NCBI GenBank assembly: GCA_963669295.1
Contig: OY769938.1
Location: 2,170,001 to 2,234,000, forward strand
Origin: G963669295 sp963669295
Lineage (GTDB): Bacteria > Bacteroidota > Bacteroidia > Flavobacteriales_D > CALLUQ01
DNA length: 64,000 nt
Direction: 5' to 3'
Shown here: piece after piece, positions 34,365 to 42,864 of the stretch
How positions within the stretch are numbered: position 1 is the first letter of the stretch
Layout: each line of letters opens with the position of its first letter
Position numbers and translations under genes: made by a program
Notes under the pieces: model-generated
What the model saw: the letters and a program-made list of their open reading frames with translations, nothing else
Databases searched by the model: none
Told to the model about the DNA's origin: nothing

Positions 34365-34427
34365 AAGGATAAAAAGAGTACCTTTCATAAGCTACCGTCA
34401 TCCGCAGCGTTAAATAAAGACCTTGCT

Positions 34428-35339
34428 ATGATGAAAATTTACACGACACTTGCTTTTGTATTGTTGTTGGCCACAGTGCATGCTCAAACCTATGTTCCCT
34501 TTGTTACCGATGGTACCGATGAATGGAACATGTTTGAAAGCATTGGCTACCCATGTGTTACAGAGCGTCATTATACCTACCGTGTTATTGGGCAAACCAC
34601 CATCAACAACCAAACATACGATCAAATTCAGGGTACTGGATACTACTTTGAATACGATTTTGCTGACCCCAACAATTCGCAATGCGACGTGCCACCTACA
34701 CCATACAGCACCCCTGTTAAATTAGTGCGTGAAGACAACAAGAAAGTATACCTCTACGAAGGTGGCGTGGAACGTTTGTTATACGACTTCACCGCTCAGG
34801 TGGGCGATACTATTCCCGACCCGGGAGGGGAGCAACAACCTGTGGTAGTAACAGCCATTGATTCTGCATTGGTAGGGCAAAACTACCGAAAGCTATATAA
34901 CACTACTGGCGTTCAAATTGTTGAAGGCGTTGGTGGAGCGGTAGGCCCTTTTGAAACCTTTTTTCCACCACCCGAATGGCTGACCTTCATGCAATGCTAT
35001 GCCGAACAAGGGACACCCATTTATGGCAACAGCAACTGTATTTTAAATGTAGGCATCGAAGAATTACCAGGTAGCCTTGAAGTAAACCTATTCCCCAACC
35101 CTGTAGAAGAACAACTCACCCTCGCGTTAACAACAGTGCCCGACGGGGCGTATACGTTAACCATTTATGATGTGATGGGGAAAAGGCAGCAACACCAACA
35201 ATTGAACTATGCCAGCACCTGGGCGAACCCACAAACCAAGGTGCAATTAGATGTATCGGCATTGGCGCAAGGCACTTACATCTTATCTATACAGCTGCCC
35301 GATGGCAGCCAGCAGTCATACTACTTTGTAAAACGATAG
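34428..35339 (+). CDS. T9SS-secreted protein, unknown function
   Basis: 303 residues. Signal peptide (MMKIYTTLAFVLLLATVHAQ), a beta-rich central part ('QTTINNQTYDQIQGTGYYFE'), and a C-terminal type IX sorting domain of about 80 residues ('LFPNPVEEQLTLAL', 'GAYTLTIYDVMGK', 'GTYILSIQLPDGSQQSYYFV'). Exported through Sec then the T9SS and attached to or released from the cell surface. Confidence 0.85.
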   Translation: MMKIYTTLAFVLLLATVHAQTYVPFVTDGTDEWNMFESIGYPCVTERHYTYRVIGQTTINNQTYDQIQGTGYYFEYDFADPNNSQCDVPPTPYSTPVKLVREDNKKVYLYEGGVERLLYDFTAQVGDTIPDPGGEQQPVVVTAIDSALVGQNYRKLYNTTGVQIVEGVGGAVGPFETFFPPPEWLTFMQCYAEQGTPIYGNSNCILNVGIEELPGSLEVNLFPNPVEEQLTLALTTVPDGAYTLTIYDVMGKRQQHQQLNYASTWANPQTKVQLDVSALAQGTYILSIQLPDGSQQSYYFVKR

Positions 35340-35376
35340 CCATTCGCTAACTTCGTATGCACCGCAAAACGAAACT

Positions 35377-35970
35377 ATGGCGATCTACGAATTTGACGGA
35401 TACATTCCTGTAGTGCACGAAAGTGCGTTTGTTCACCCACAAGCAGCCGTTACGGGCAACGTTATTATTGGGCGCGATGTATACATTGGCCCAGGCGCAG
35501 CCATTCGTGGCGACTGGGGGGAAATCATCATTGAAGATGGATGCAACGTACAAGAAAATTGTACTGTACACATGTTTCCCGGCACTACCGTTACGCTAAA
35601 GGAAGGCGCTCATATTGGGCATGGAGCTGTGATTCATGGCGCTACCGTGGGAGCCAACAGCCTGGTGGGCATGAATGCGGTAGTGATGGACAATGCAGTG
35701 ATTGGCGATGAATGCATTGTGGGAGCATTGGCTTTTGTACCTGCCGATATGGAAATTCCCAACAGAAAAGTAGTGGTGGGCAATCCGGCCAAAGCAGTGA
35801 AAGATGTGAGCGATAAAATGATTGCCTGGAAAACCAAGGGCACAGAGCTGTACCAGCAATTGCCGCACGACTGTCATGCGACTTTAAAAGAAGTAGCACC
35901 GCTACGTCGTGTACCTAAATTCAGACCGTCGCAAAGCGACGACTATAAAACGTGGGGGGAAACGAAATAA
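35377..35970 (+). CDS. paaY: PaaY-type hexapeptide repeat protein (gamma carbonic anhydrase-like)
   Basis: 197 residues, the usual PaaY length. Left-handed beta-helix hexapeptide repeats ('VIIGRDVYIGPGAAIRGDWG', 'VGANSLVGMNAVVMDNAVIG'), with histidines in 'HIGHGAVIHG' that bind metal in gamma carbonic anhydrases. PaaY is a thioesterase-like member of the phenylacetate regulon. Located at the end of the dispersed paa region. Confidence 0.86.
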   Translation: MAIYEFDGYIPVVHESAFVHPQAAVTGNVIIGRDVYIGPGAAIRGDWGEIIIEDGCNVQENCTVHMFPGTTVTLKEGAHIGHGAVIHGATVGANSLVGMNAVVMDNAVIGDECIVGALAFVPADMEIPNRKVVVGNPAKAVKDVSDKMIAWKTKGTELYQQLPHDCHATLKEVAPLRRVPKFRPSQSDDYKTWGETK

Positions 35971-35983
35971 CCGTATAACCAAG

Positions 35984-36319
35984 ATGTGGATCATGATTGC
36001 CGGGCCTTATCGACATGGCTCATCCGACCCCGAGCAATGGGCAAAAAACCTTCAACTATTGAACGATTATGCCTACCTGGTGCATCAAAAAGGGCATGTG
36101 CCTGTGATTGGTGTGAACGCTGCATTGCCCATCATTGAACAGGCAGGACAGGAACACTACAGCGCCATTATGATGCCCATTTCGTTGGCCCTTGCCGAGC
36201 GTTGCGATGCAGTGCTTCGTGTGGGTGGCCCATCCAAAGGAGCCGATCAGGAAGTAGCATTGTTTAAGAAGAAAGGGTTGCCTATATACACAGATGTGGC
36301 AGCCATTCCCACCGTTTAG
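35984..36319 (+). CDS. DUF4406 / nucleoside deoxyribosyltransferase-like protein
   Basis: 111 residues from the ATG at 35984; the open frame begins at a GTG inside paaY. Starts 'MWIMIAGPYRHGSSDPEQWA', with the AGPY motif of nucleoside 2-deoxyribosyltransferase-like folds, then 'GHVPVIGVNAALPII' and 'ERCDAVLRVGGPSKGADQEV'. Function unknown. Fourteen bases from paaY. Confidence 0.78.
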   Translation: MWIMIAGPYRHGSSDPEQWAKNLQLLNDYAYLVHQKGHVPVIGVNAALPIIEQAGQEHYSAIMMPISLALAERCDAVLRVGGPSKGADQEVALFKKKGLPIYTDVAAIPTV

Positions 36320-36835
36320 CTACCACTTGTAGTAATTACTCAACACGTTGTAATCGTAATAATCTACGTGCTCATTGTTGAGCTGCATTTGTGTGTTTTG
36401 ATCCATAATGACCACTCGAAAAGTTTTATTGCCAGGATTGCTGGGGTTGCCTGCCGACTCGCGGTTGATGATTTCTACATTCCCCACCTCTATCAATGGC
36501 AGGTACTGCCCTTCTTCGCCACCACCAAGGTAGTAGGTGTAAGGCATGGTATACCAACCGTTGGCGCCATCGCTCATGTACACCAAAATCAACCCGTTGT
36601 CGAATACATCAGTGGTAATGTCTAGCGCATTCAATTCTACCAGGTAATCGTTGTTAATTAAAGTCCAATCGGTAGTAGTAACATTGTACAGGTTGCTTAC
36701 AATAGAGGCGCCATCGGCTCCAGCCTGTCCTGCCGGGCCAACATCACCATCTTCTCCGTTGTCGCCATCTTTGGCGCAGCCCATTAAAACAGCCACCACT
36801 AAAAACAGCAGCAAAAGGGGTTGGGTTCGTTTCAT
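36320..36835 (-). CDS. Lipoprotein with short collagen-like segment
   Basis: 171 residues from the ATG at 36835; the longer frame uses a GTG start. Lipobox LMGC in 'LFLVVAVLMGC', followed by a short Gly-X-X run ('NGEDGDVGPAGQAGADG', about 24-40), the collagen-like linker common in Bacteroidota lipoproteins. Then a beta-rich domain. Surface-exposed protein, role unknown. Confidence 0.8.
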   Translation of the reverse strand: MKRTQPLLLLFLVVAVLMGCAKDGDNGEDGDVGPAGQAGADGASIVSNLYNVTTTDWTLINNDYLVELNALDITTDVFDNGLILVYMSDGANGWYTMPYTYYLGGGEEGQYLPLIEVGNVEIINRESAGNPSNPGNKTFRVVIMDQNTQMQLNNEHVDYYDYNVLSNYYKW

Positions 36836-36925
36836 AACATTGGTTTTGTGTAGCAGCAAGTTACGGATAATAAGGCATAAACGACGACCGGCCACTTTAA
36901 AAAATTAGGTGTAAATTAATGTCGT

Positions 36926-37414
36926 ATGAAGCGGCTGTGGATGACATATTTTGTTTTTTTGATGGCCTCGTGTGGTTTTCCAGGCCCCCTATTTAAAGGA
37001 AGCAAAGTAGTAAAAGAAGAAGTGTGCGACACTTCCAGAACAGTAGAGCAGCGGTTCAATTACTTTTGTTTTGATTACGATAAGGACTTCCAATGCACCT
37101 GCATTAAAACCAATACTTATAGTAAAGAAGGGGTGCTGTTGGAAAAAGAAGTTGATAGAAGAACAGCCAACTATTACGATGGCCGGAAAAAAATGAAAAG
37201 CCGCGTGATGCAGTACGATAGCACAGGCACCTTAAAACGACGCCTCTTTTCGCATACGCAAACCTATGGCATTTATGGCAGAGAACGGAAGTACCGGGAA
37301 GTAGAGTGGATGGCAAACGGACAGAAAAAGATCACCTTGCGCAAGGGCACGAAAGCCACTCCGAAGAAGCTGGAAAAGCAGAGGTATAAAGGAAAAAAGT
37401 TTAAACAAGAATAA
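36926..37414 (+). CDS. Lipoprotein, unknown function
   Basis: 162 residues. Lipobox MASC in 'MKRLWMTYFVFLMASC'. The mature part is basic, with 'YDGRKKMKSRVMQYDSTGTL' and a Lys-rich C-terminus, reminiscent of MORN-like or toxin-antitoxin-repeat proteins but without a clear match. Three bases before the next lipoprotein gene, so probably one transcript. Confidence 0.7.
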   Translation: MKRLWMTYFVFLMASCGFPGPLFKGSKVVKEEVCDTSRTVEQRFNYFCFDYDKDFQCTCIKTNTYSKEGVLLEKEVDRRTANYYDGRKKMKSRVMQYDSTGTLKRRLFSHTQTYGIYGRERKYREVEWMANGQKKITLRKGTKATPKKLEKQRYKGKKFKQE

Positions 37415-37417
37415 AGC

Positions 37418-38164
37418 ATGAAACAGTGGTGTATTGTTTTACTGTTGTTAACCATGTGGGCTTGCCAGCCTCCAGCCCCAGCCTCGTACCATGCGATAAG
37501 CGCGGAATATGTGGGAGACATCCATTTTTTAATGCACCAACAAGAAGTGGCCAGCGCGGTAGAAATTATTACTGCGGGAAAGATAAACGGTAAGGTTCCG
37601 GGCGATACATTGGCAAACTATCAACGGCAGCCAGATGGAACGATAGAAGAAACGTTCAACGGTTTTATGTGCTGCAATGAAAAGATTCGTTTCGATACTT
37701 TAAACCGGCTGGTATACCACTATCATCACACCGATGCATCGAGCGAGTACAGTTACCGATGGACTGCCGAAGAGGACTGCATTTATAGCACAACATGGGA
37801 AGATGGTGTTGCCACTGGCGATACCCTTATATATTGGGTGGAGCAGCAGCAATTGGTAGAAAGCAGGAGAGGGGCATTGAATAAAACATTCAAAACATAT
37901 ACTTACTACCCCAATGGCCAACTGCAACAAACCATAGAACAGGTGTATTCTGATGAGTTTGAAGGAGGAGTAGCGGTTATTACCAAAACATTTCATTGGG
38001 ATGGAAGCCGGTTGGTAGCGTTAGTGGAAGAAAGGCCAGGCCATAAGGTGAAGACGGAATACGATACATTCGGTTTTCCGATGTATAAAACTTACGTAGA
38101 TACTGCCGGTGAAGTGTGGTGTGAATTGGAGGTGATTAAGGACATTCATCACGGTAAAAAATAA
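37418..38164 (+). CDS. Lipoprotein, unknown function
   Basis: 248 residues; lipobox MWAC in 'CIVLLLLTMWACQPP'. Later segments such as 'YYPNGQLQQTIEQ' and 'TEYDTFGFPMYKTYVDTAGE' resemble the YD/RHS-like repeats of other Bacteroidota lipoproteins. Follows 36926-37414 directly. Confidence 0.7.
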   Translation: MKQWCIVLLLLTMWACQPPAPASYHAISAEYVGDIHFLMHQQEVASAVEIITAGKINGKVPGDTLANYQRQPDGTIEETFNGFMCCNEKIRFDTLNRLVYHYHHTDASSEYSYRWTAEEDCIYSTTWEDGVATGDTLIYWVEQQQLVESRRGALNKTFKTYTYYPNGQLQQTIEQVYSDEFEGGVAVITKTFHWDGSRLVALVEERPGHKVKTEYDTFGFPMYKTYVDTAGEVWCELEVIKDIHHGKK

Positions 38165-38183
38165 CTATCTTACCATAAAAAAA

Positions 38184-38594
38184 ATGGGATACAACTATTA
38201 CGAATACCTCATCTTGATTGCGCCCAATTCGGAGGCTACAATGGAGGGACTGAAGCAAAAACTAGAAGCGTTTTATGCCAACGACGAAAGAACAGTTGTG
38301 GTAAGCTTAAACAGCGGCCGGATTACGGTGAACATCGACGGTTACGAGTTATATGTAGACTACTCCAACGCACCTCATGTAGTAATAGAGTCGCAAGAGT
38401 TGGCAGAGGAATTTGCCAAAGGCAAGGCAGAACAAGCTGTTATTGCTACTTGCGCTGCGCGTTTCGAAATGGCTGGAGCTCCCGATCCTGAAACGGATTA
38501 TTTTAACGATAGTTTATATGTGCAGGAGTCGATGGAAGAGTTCAGTGGTGTATTTGTATTCGACCCCATGGACGGCAGTTTCATGAACATATAG
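38184..38594 (+). CDS. Hypothetical protein
   Basis: 136 residues, acidic, no signal peptide: 'MGYNYYEYLILIAPNSEATM' at the start, alpha/beta composition and 'EFSGVFVFDPMDG' near the end. Twenty bases after the preceding lipoprotein gene and four before the next gene, so part of the same likely operon. No family recognised. Confidence 0.62.
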   Translation: MGYNYYEYLILIAPNSEATMEGLKQKLEAFYANDERTVVVSLNSGRITVNIDGYELYVDYSNAPHVVIESQELAEEFAKGKAEQAVIATCAARFEMAGAPDPETDYFNDSLYVQESMEEFSGVFVFDPMDGSFMNI

Positions 38595-38598
38595 TGCA

Positions 38599-39231
38599 AT
38601 GAGCAACCCGGAAAACATTGTTACTGAAGGCACCGCAGGGGCTGCTATGCTATCTTATTTGGTGCAACGGTTGGTGAAAGATGCAGGGTATGGCATTTTA
38701 GGCAAAATTGAAAATGGCACCCCCACCATAAAAGGCATTGTTGGTGGGTTGGACCTGGGGTTTGACTACGAATTGTACTTTTCTAAAGACCTGGAGCGGA
38801 TCATCCCTTATTTTGACTTTATGTTGATGAAGATGGACCCGGTTGATTTTCGAACCATTGCCATCAGGTTGGTAGGGGAGGGCGAAGCGGGAAACTACCC
38901 TTCCACCCGGGAGTTGGAGAAGATTGCCAAACGGATAAGAAGAAATACCCGCGAAAAAAACAGGCACGATCGTCGGCAACAACAACCGGTAGTTATTCAC
39001 CTGTTAGAAGTATACCAGGGAACGCTTTCGAAAGCAGCAATAACCAAACAAACAGAATGGCGTGTTGCAAAACTGGATAAGGGCAGGGGCTATGTAATTG
39101 ATTTGTGGGCGGTAGACATGACCACTGGAGAAGTATGCTCCAACACCAAGTGGTGGCAAAATTTCGATTTGCTTCAACAACTCACACACATTATGGAAAC
39201 CACAGTTGTTGAGGGCACTGACGATGCTTAA
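38599..39231 (+). CDS. Hypothetical protein
   Basis: 210 residues, cytosolic. An N-terminal part ('AGYGILGKIENGTPTIKGIV'), a basic segment around 110-130 ('RIRRNTREKNRHDRRQQQ') and a C-terminal alpha/beta region. No family recognised. Its stop abuts the convergent gene at 39232. Confidence 0.62.
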   Translation: MSNPENIVTEGTAGAAMLSYLVQRLVKDAGYGILGKIENGTPTIKGIVGGLDLGFDYELYFSKDLERIIPYFDFMLMKMDPVDFRTIAIRLVGEGEAGNYPSTRELEKIAKRIRRNTREKNRHDRRQQQPVVIHLLEVYQGTLSKAAITKQTEWRVAKLDKGRGYVIDLWAVDMTTGEVCSNTKWWQNFDLLQQLTHIMETTVVEGTDDA

Positions 39232-40308
39232 TTACATGGTGGTTAGCTGGTTGCCCTCCAGTGTAGTATACCCTTTCATAAGGTTGGCTGTAAGGCAGGA
39301 ATGTACGGGCAGAATGGTAAGCACATCCCCCACATTAATTTGATCCCACGCCATTTTGGTGGCTTTAATGATACCATGCTCTTGCGAGAGGGAAGCTACA
39401 TGTAGCCCTTTTACCGGCTCGCTCCATTGGTTGGATTGTACCACTATGCCAAAGAATGGCTCACCATTTTGCAGCAACTGATCTTTAGAGAAATGCACGG
39501 CACCACCGTGGATGATGATGGTATGCCGATCCTCGTGTTTGGCCACCACCGGGCAAGCCATGGCCACGGCAATTTGATCGAGCGAGCAAGAGCCGATGTA
39601 GTGTTGTGCTAAATCGTAAAACACAAAATTGCCCGGGCGCAGCTCGGTCATGCCGCTAAAATCATCCATGATGCTACAACATGGGGTATCGCCTACCGAA
39701 AGTGCTAACTGCTCATACCGGGCTGCGTATGCATCGTTTAAACGATGCATGGTGGCCAGCGTAGTGGTGTGAATGGTTGAAATCTCTGCCTCGCTCCTGG
39801 CCTGGTACGAATGCCCTGCATGGGCCAAAAATCCTTTGAAATGTAACAGGTCGGCACCATCGATGATTGCCAACAACGGGTCAATTGCTGCCGGTTCGGG
39901 CACTACGCCTGTGCGATGATAACCGGTGTCTACCTTGATAAACACCTGAACGGGGTGCTGCAAGTGTGTTTGTAAGTGTTGCAATGCCGCTGGTTCAAAC
40001 ACCACAAGGTTTAACCGAATATTGGCCGCCAATGCATTGGCGCGTGCCATTTCAAGTACATTAAACGGAAAAGCCACTGTAATGTCTTTCCACCCCGCAG
40101 CAGCAAAATATTCGGCCATGCGCATCGAAGAAACAGCAATGCCCTCCACACCACGTTCGCGAAACCATTCGCCCACCTCTGCCGATTGGTGCGTTTTGAA
40201 ATGAGGACGCAAAACAGCACCATTGTCGCGTGCTTTTTGCACCATCGCATCAATGTTGCGCAAGCATTGCGCTTTATCAAGCAGTAAGGTAGGTTCGGTA
40301 ATGTTCAT
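39232..40308 (-). CDS. D-threonine aldolase / DSD1 family PLP enzyme
   Basis: 358 residues of the fold-III alanine racemase superfamily. 'LRPHFKTHQSAEVGEW' carries the PLP lysine (about residue 38); 'VFIKVDTGYHRTGV' and 'HFKGFLAHAGHSYQA' are conserved; the C-terminal part has a metal-binding HxxC-like segment 'LPVHSCLTANL', as in metal-dependent D-threonine aldolase and D-serine dehydratase. Substrate not certain: D-threonine, D-serine or D-hydroxyaspartate. Confidence 0.85.
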   Translation of the reverse strand: MNITEPTLLLDKAQCLRNIDAMVQKARDNGAVLRPHFKTHQSAEVGEWFRERGVEGIAVSSMRMAEYFAAAGWKDITVAFPFNVLEMARANALAANIRLNLVVFEPAALQHLQTHLQHPVQVFIKVDTGYHRTGVVPEPAAIDPLLAIIDGADLLHFKGFLAHAGHSYQARSEAEISTIHTTTLATMHRLNDAYAARYEQLALSVGDTPCCSIMDDFSGMTELRPGNFVFYDLAQHYIGSCSLDQIAVAMACPVVAKHEDRHTIIIHGGAVHFSKDQLLQNGEPFFGIVVQSNQWSEPVKGLHVASLSQEHGIIKATKMAWDQINVGDVLTILPVHSCLTANLMKGYTTLEGNQLTTM

Positions 40309-40880
40309 GGCAAAAATCTAAACCATAAATGTAATGCTTATTGCGCATTCAATCACCTTCCTTTCTTTACCCTTACCCCCATGTTGCTCTGTTCCGATAG
40401 CTATCGTGGCACACTCCCTCTGCTTTTGCGTTAGGGATGGCAGCGGCTATCCGTTGCGTTGGGCAACATAGGGCTTGTGGAAATGCAGGGCGACGAAAGA
40501 AGCCCCTGTAATGACTTACAAGGCCTTAGTGGTTCAATACAACGATAATAGCGAACAGCCTGCCTGCCGGCAGGCAGGCTCGACCCCGACCCAATCCCGA
40601 CTCGACCATAGGGAGGCGTCGGGGAAACGCCTTTATAATCACCCCTTACGTATCCTCGCTCTCCTGGTGTCATCCTGATCCACCTGAGGCGGACAGGAGC
40701 TTGCACCTTCTTTCTCTTCCCTCTCACACTCCTGCGCAAGCACTCCGATGGCTATCGGGGCACTAACACGCCCTCTACGTCTTTTTCTTCCCACCCCTTC
40801 CTCACTCTCCCTTGCACTTCCACTCCTGCGCAGACACCCCAATTCCCCCTTTATCCACCACCCCATTGTTAATAACTATT
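40309..40880. repeat. Repeat-rich intergenic gap with palindromes and a structured element
   Basis: No gene seen. It holds C/T-rich runs, a 24-base perfect palindrome at 40557-40580 (AGCCTGCCTGCC and its complement), GATAGCTATCG at about 40394, CCACCTGAGGCGGA near 40680, and CTCCTGCGCA followed by GATGGCTATCGGGGCA near 40730-40765. At about 40430-40510 there is a possible structured element: GGAT..ATCC, GTTGC/GCAAC and GGGCT/AGCCC pairings. Confidence 0.6.
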
Positions 40881-41004
40881 CGGCACCCAGTGCGAAATGG
40901 ACATATACTTATGTACTTTTAAGACAGACAACAGGCAGTTGTTAACAACAGTTAAACACTTATAAGGTACTTAAGCAGTAACTGTTGCATGTTGAACCAA
41001 TATG

Positions 41005-41017
41005 AAAGGAGGTGTTC
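41005..41017 (+). promoter_or_regulatory. Unusually complete Shine-Dalgarno sequence
   Basis: AAAGGAGGTGTTC at 41005-41017 (with G at 41004) is complementary to GAACACCUCCUUU, the 3' tail that Bacteroidota 16S rRNA is known to have. Shine-Dalgarno sites are weak or absent upstream of most genes here, so 13 consecutive pairs stand out. GGAGG ends six bases before the ATG at 41019. Confidence 0.7.
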
Positions 41018-41018
41018 A

Positions 41019-41084
41019 ATGTCTAGTCATGAACAGCCGAGCAAGACAACACAACGTATAACCCTTAATTCTGGGGCTTCATAG
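41019..41084 (+). CDS. Possible 21-residue peptide (small ORF)
   Basis: ATG at 41019, six bases after a complete Shine-Dalgarno, opens a frame of 21 codons (MSSHEQPSKTTQRITLNSGA plus S) ending in TAG at 41082-41084, before a hairpin and terminator. Polar, no hydrophobic segment. It could be a translated small protein or a leader peptide. Support is the ribosome site only. Confidence 0.4.
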   Translation: MSSHEQPSKTTQRITLNSGAS

Positions 41085-41128
41085 TTGCGTTTGGGGATTT
41101 CCCCACTTGCTTGTTCAGATAAAATTAA

Positions 41129-41178
41129 AACCCAGCCAGGTCTCAAATTAAATTTGGGATAAGGCTGGGTTTCTTTTT
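41129..41178. terminator. Strong (probably bidirectional) terminator
   Basis: AACCCAGCC (41129-41137) pairs with GGCTGGGTT (41163-41171), with an inner CTCAAATT/AATTTGGG stem, followed by TTTCTTTTT. On the other strand the stem is followed by TTTTAATTTT, so it can also end the minus-strand gene at 41207-41404. Confidence 0.85.
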
Positions 41179-41206
41179 GAAGGTAGGGAATATAAAAGCA
41201 AAGCCG

Positions 41207-41404
41207 TTAATGCTCTGCCTTAGAAAATTTAAATACAAGTCCTAAAATAATGACCGTGACAATTGCCCCTCCAATCAGTCCCATTCGTGCAAAATTGTCA
41301 CCGAAAATTAGTCCTGCAGTGTAAACTGCACCTGCACCGGTAAAAGCCACTAACATGGCATCCCTGGAAATGCGATGATCTTCTTGTGAATTGTGATTAC
41401 TCAT
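41207..41404 (-). CDS. Small two-helix membrane protein
   Basis: 65 residues from the ATG at 41404; the open frame extends to 41452 through a TTG. Short polar N-terminus, then two hydrophobic segments ('AFTGAGAVYTAGLIFG', 'LIGGAIVTVIILGLVF') and a charged end. No family recognised. Ends against the terminator at 41129-41178. Confidence 0.6.
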   Translation of the reverse strand: MSNHNSQEDHRISRDAMLVAFTGAGAVYTAGLIFGDNFARMGLIGGAIVTVIILGLVFKFSKAEH

Positions 41405-41658
41405 GGTTATTGTTTTGGTCGATGGTACGAAGCTATGTGACTCATCCCACAAAAAGAATGAATAAAATCAGGCAAAAGCATGATTGTTATCACTTCTTTG
41501 AAACCTAAACCATCGAAACGATAAGTGGTTGCTTATCAAGGTGTAATGGTTTTCCTGGCTTTTTTTGGTATTCCTTGAGAGCTAATTCAATCGCAAGTTT
41601 GAGTTGAATGGTAGAACACCTCCCGGTAATTTTGATGCCACATCAAAAAACGCTACTC

Positions 41659-42864
41659 ATGAGCATACACCTCACCAAACAAGTACAAGCGCGCATAGCG
41701 AACATCATTTTAATCGCTGTATCATTATTTCTTGTTGGCGTTTCGCTGGCCTCCAACGCTCAATCGCTTTATGGCAGTTGGTACAATGCCAATTACCAGG
41801 CTACCTTAACGCTGAATGCCGACGGCAGCTACGCCTTTGCCAGCCCTTATAGCAACAGCATGGGCTACTACCAGGCCAGTGCTACAGAATTGTGGTTGCA
41901 AGACCAGGCGGGCACTACGGTGGGGTACTACCTACAGGGGCTTTCGGCCACACAACTCAACCTGGCCGATGCCAATGGAAACGCCTTTATATACACACGG
42001 CAGCAAAATAGAAAGATGCCCTGGAGCGATGCACAATACCAGGCAGTATTATCTACCAAAAACGGGCACGAACTCAATGGTACCCATTTAAAAGTGTATA
42101 CCGAATTTGTAGAATTCGTAGTGGGAGAGGCCATTGAGCCAGACGAAGAAAAATCCATCAGAACAGAGCTGACGGCACAATTCAATGCCAACCCAGCTGG
42201 TGTTTTGCAAGAAGCAGAAGGGTTTAAGGCTTCGATGGCGCAGTTGTATGGCATTACCGACCCCATGGCCATTGGTGCTGCAAGGCAGATGATCTTTGCA
42301 GGGCTTTACCAGGGTACCCACCATTTGCCGGAAAACGAACAACCGGTGCTCATGCAAATCATTAACAACTACGTGCAAATTTTAGCTTTCGACCCCGCAA
42401 CTAACCTGGTATTGCTCGATAAAGAGGTGGAAGCCGCCATTCAATACATGGAGTTTGCGAGCAACCTCAATGGAGCGCCACTGCAATGGTCGGCACACGA
42501 CAAGCAACAGTTTCAGCAGCAAGCCGCTGCCAATTTCACACAACTCACTTTACAAGAAAAGCAGTTTTTATGCTCGGCCAGCCTTTTGTGGGAATTGGTA
42601 GCAAACAATTGGAATCAAATCAGCACTGTAGAGCAACAACAATGGCAAAACAACTACCAATCGCAAGCTGTTGCTCCCAACTACGACTACAGCGGCAGTG
42701 CCAACCAAACCATTGCCGACAAGCAAGCCGAAATGCGCACCAACCAAATGTATTTCGACATTATGAACGACATGAGTTTACAAAATCATGCCACCATGCT
42801 GAATGTAATTGAAGGAATGGGCGGTTCGGATAACTACTGGGAGGTAACCAACAGCCCTTATTAA
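41659..42864 (+). CDS. Exported hypothetical protein
   Basis: 401 residues from the ATG at 41659, chosen because it gives a membrane-spanning signal ('IANIILIAVSLFLVGVSLA', cleavage near SNA/Q); the frame also has ATGs at 41608 and 41635. After the signal comes a beta-rich domain ('YGSWYNANYQATLTLNADGS', with 'YYQASATELWLQDQAGTTVG') of lipocalin-like composition, then a mainly helical region rich in Gln and Asn (about 120-400). Function unknown. Confidence 0.72.
   Translation: MSIHLTKQVQARIANIILIAVSLFLVGVSLASNAQSLYGSWYNANYQATLTLNADGSYAFASPYSNSMGYYQASATELWLQDQAGTTVGYYLQGLSATQLNLADANGNAFIYTRQQNRKMPWSDAQYQAVLSTKNGHELNGTHLKVYTEFVEFVVGEAIEPDEEKSIRTELTAQFNANPAGVLQEAEGFKASMAQLYGITDPMAIGAARQMIFAGLYQGTHHLPENEQPVLMQIINNYVQILAFDPATNLVLLDKEVEAAIQYMEFASNLNGAPLQWSAHDKQQFQQQAAANFTQLTLQEKQFLCSASLLWELVANNWNQISTVEQQQWQNNYQSQAVAPNYDYSGSANQTIADKQAEMRTNQMYFDIMNDMSLQNHATMLNVIEGMGGSDNYWEVTNSPY

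Larger units (their letters stand above)
40938..41180 (+). ncRNA. Candidate small structured transcript with extended Shine-Dalgarno
   Basis: Between a repeat-rich gap and a clear terminator lies a structured stretch. CAACAGTTA (40946-40954) pairs with TAACTGTTG (40979-40987), and the same bases also sit in the palindrome GTTGTTAACAAC (40938-40949), so two folds compete. GTTGAAC (40991-40997) can pair with GTTCAAT (41014-41020), leaving GAAAGGAGGT in the loop. GGGGATTTCCCC (about 41093-41104) forms a further hairpin, followed by the terminator. Could be a small RNA, a leader-peptide gene, or both. The promoter is not clear (TACTTTTA at 40914-40921 is a weak -7). Confidence 0.5.

Noticed and set aside
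33252..34388. 378-codon minus-strand frame opposite the BNR gene
   Set aside because: Antisense shadow; the plus-strand frame has clear Asp-box repeats.
41002..41061. Alternative small frame from ATG at 41002 (MKGGVQCLVMNSR...)
   Set aside because: Its ATG lies before the Shine-Dalgarno, so the sequence does not support initiation there.
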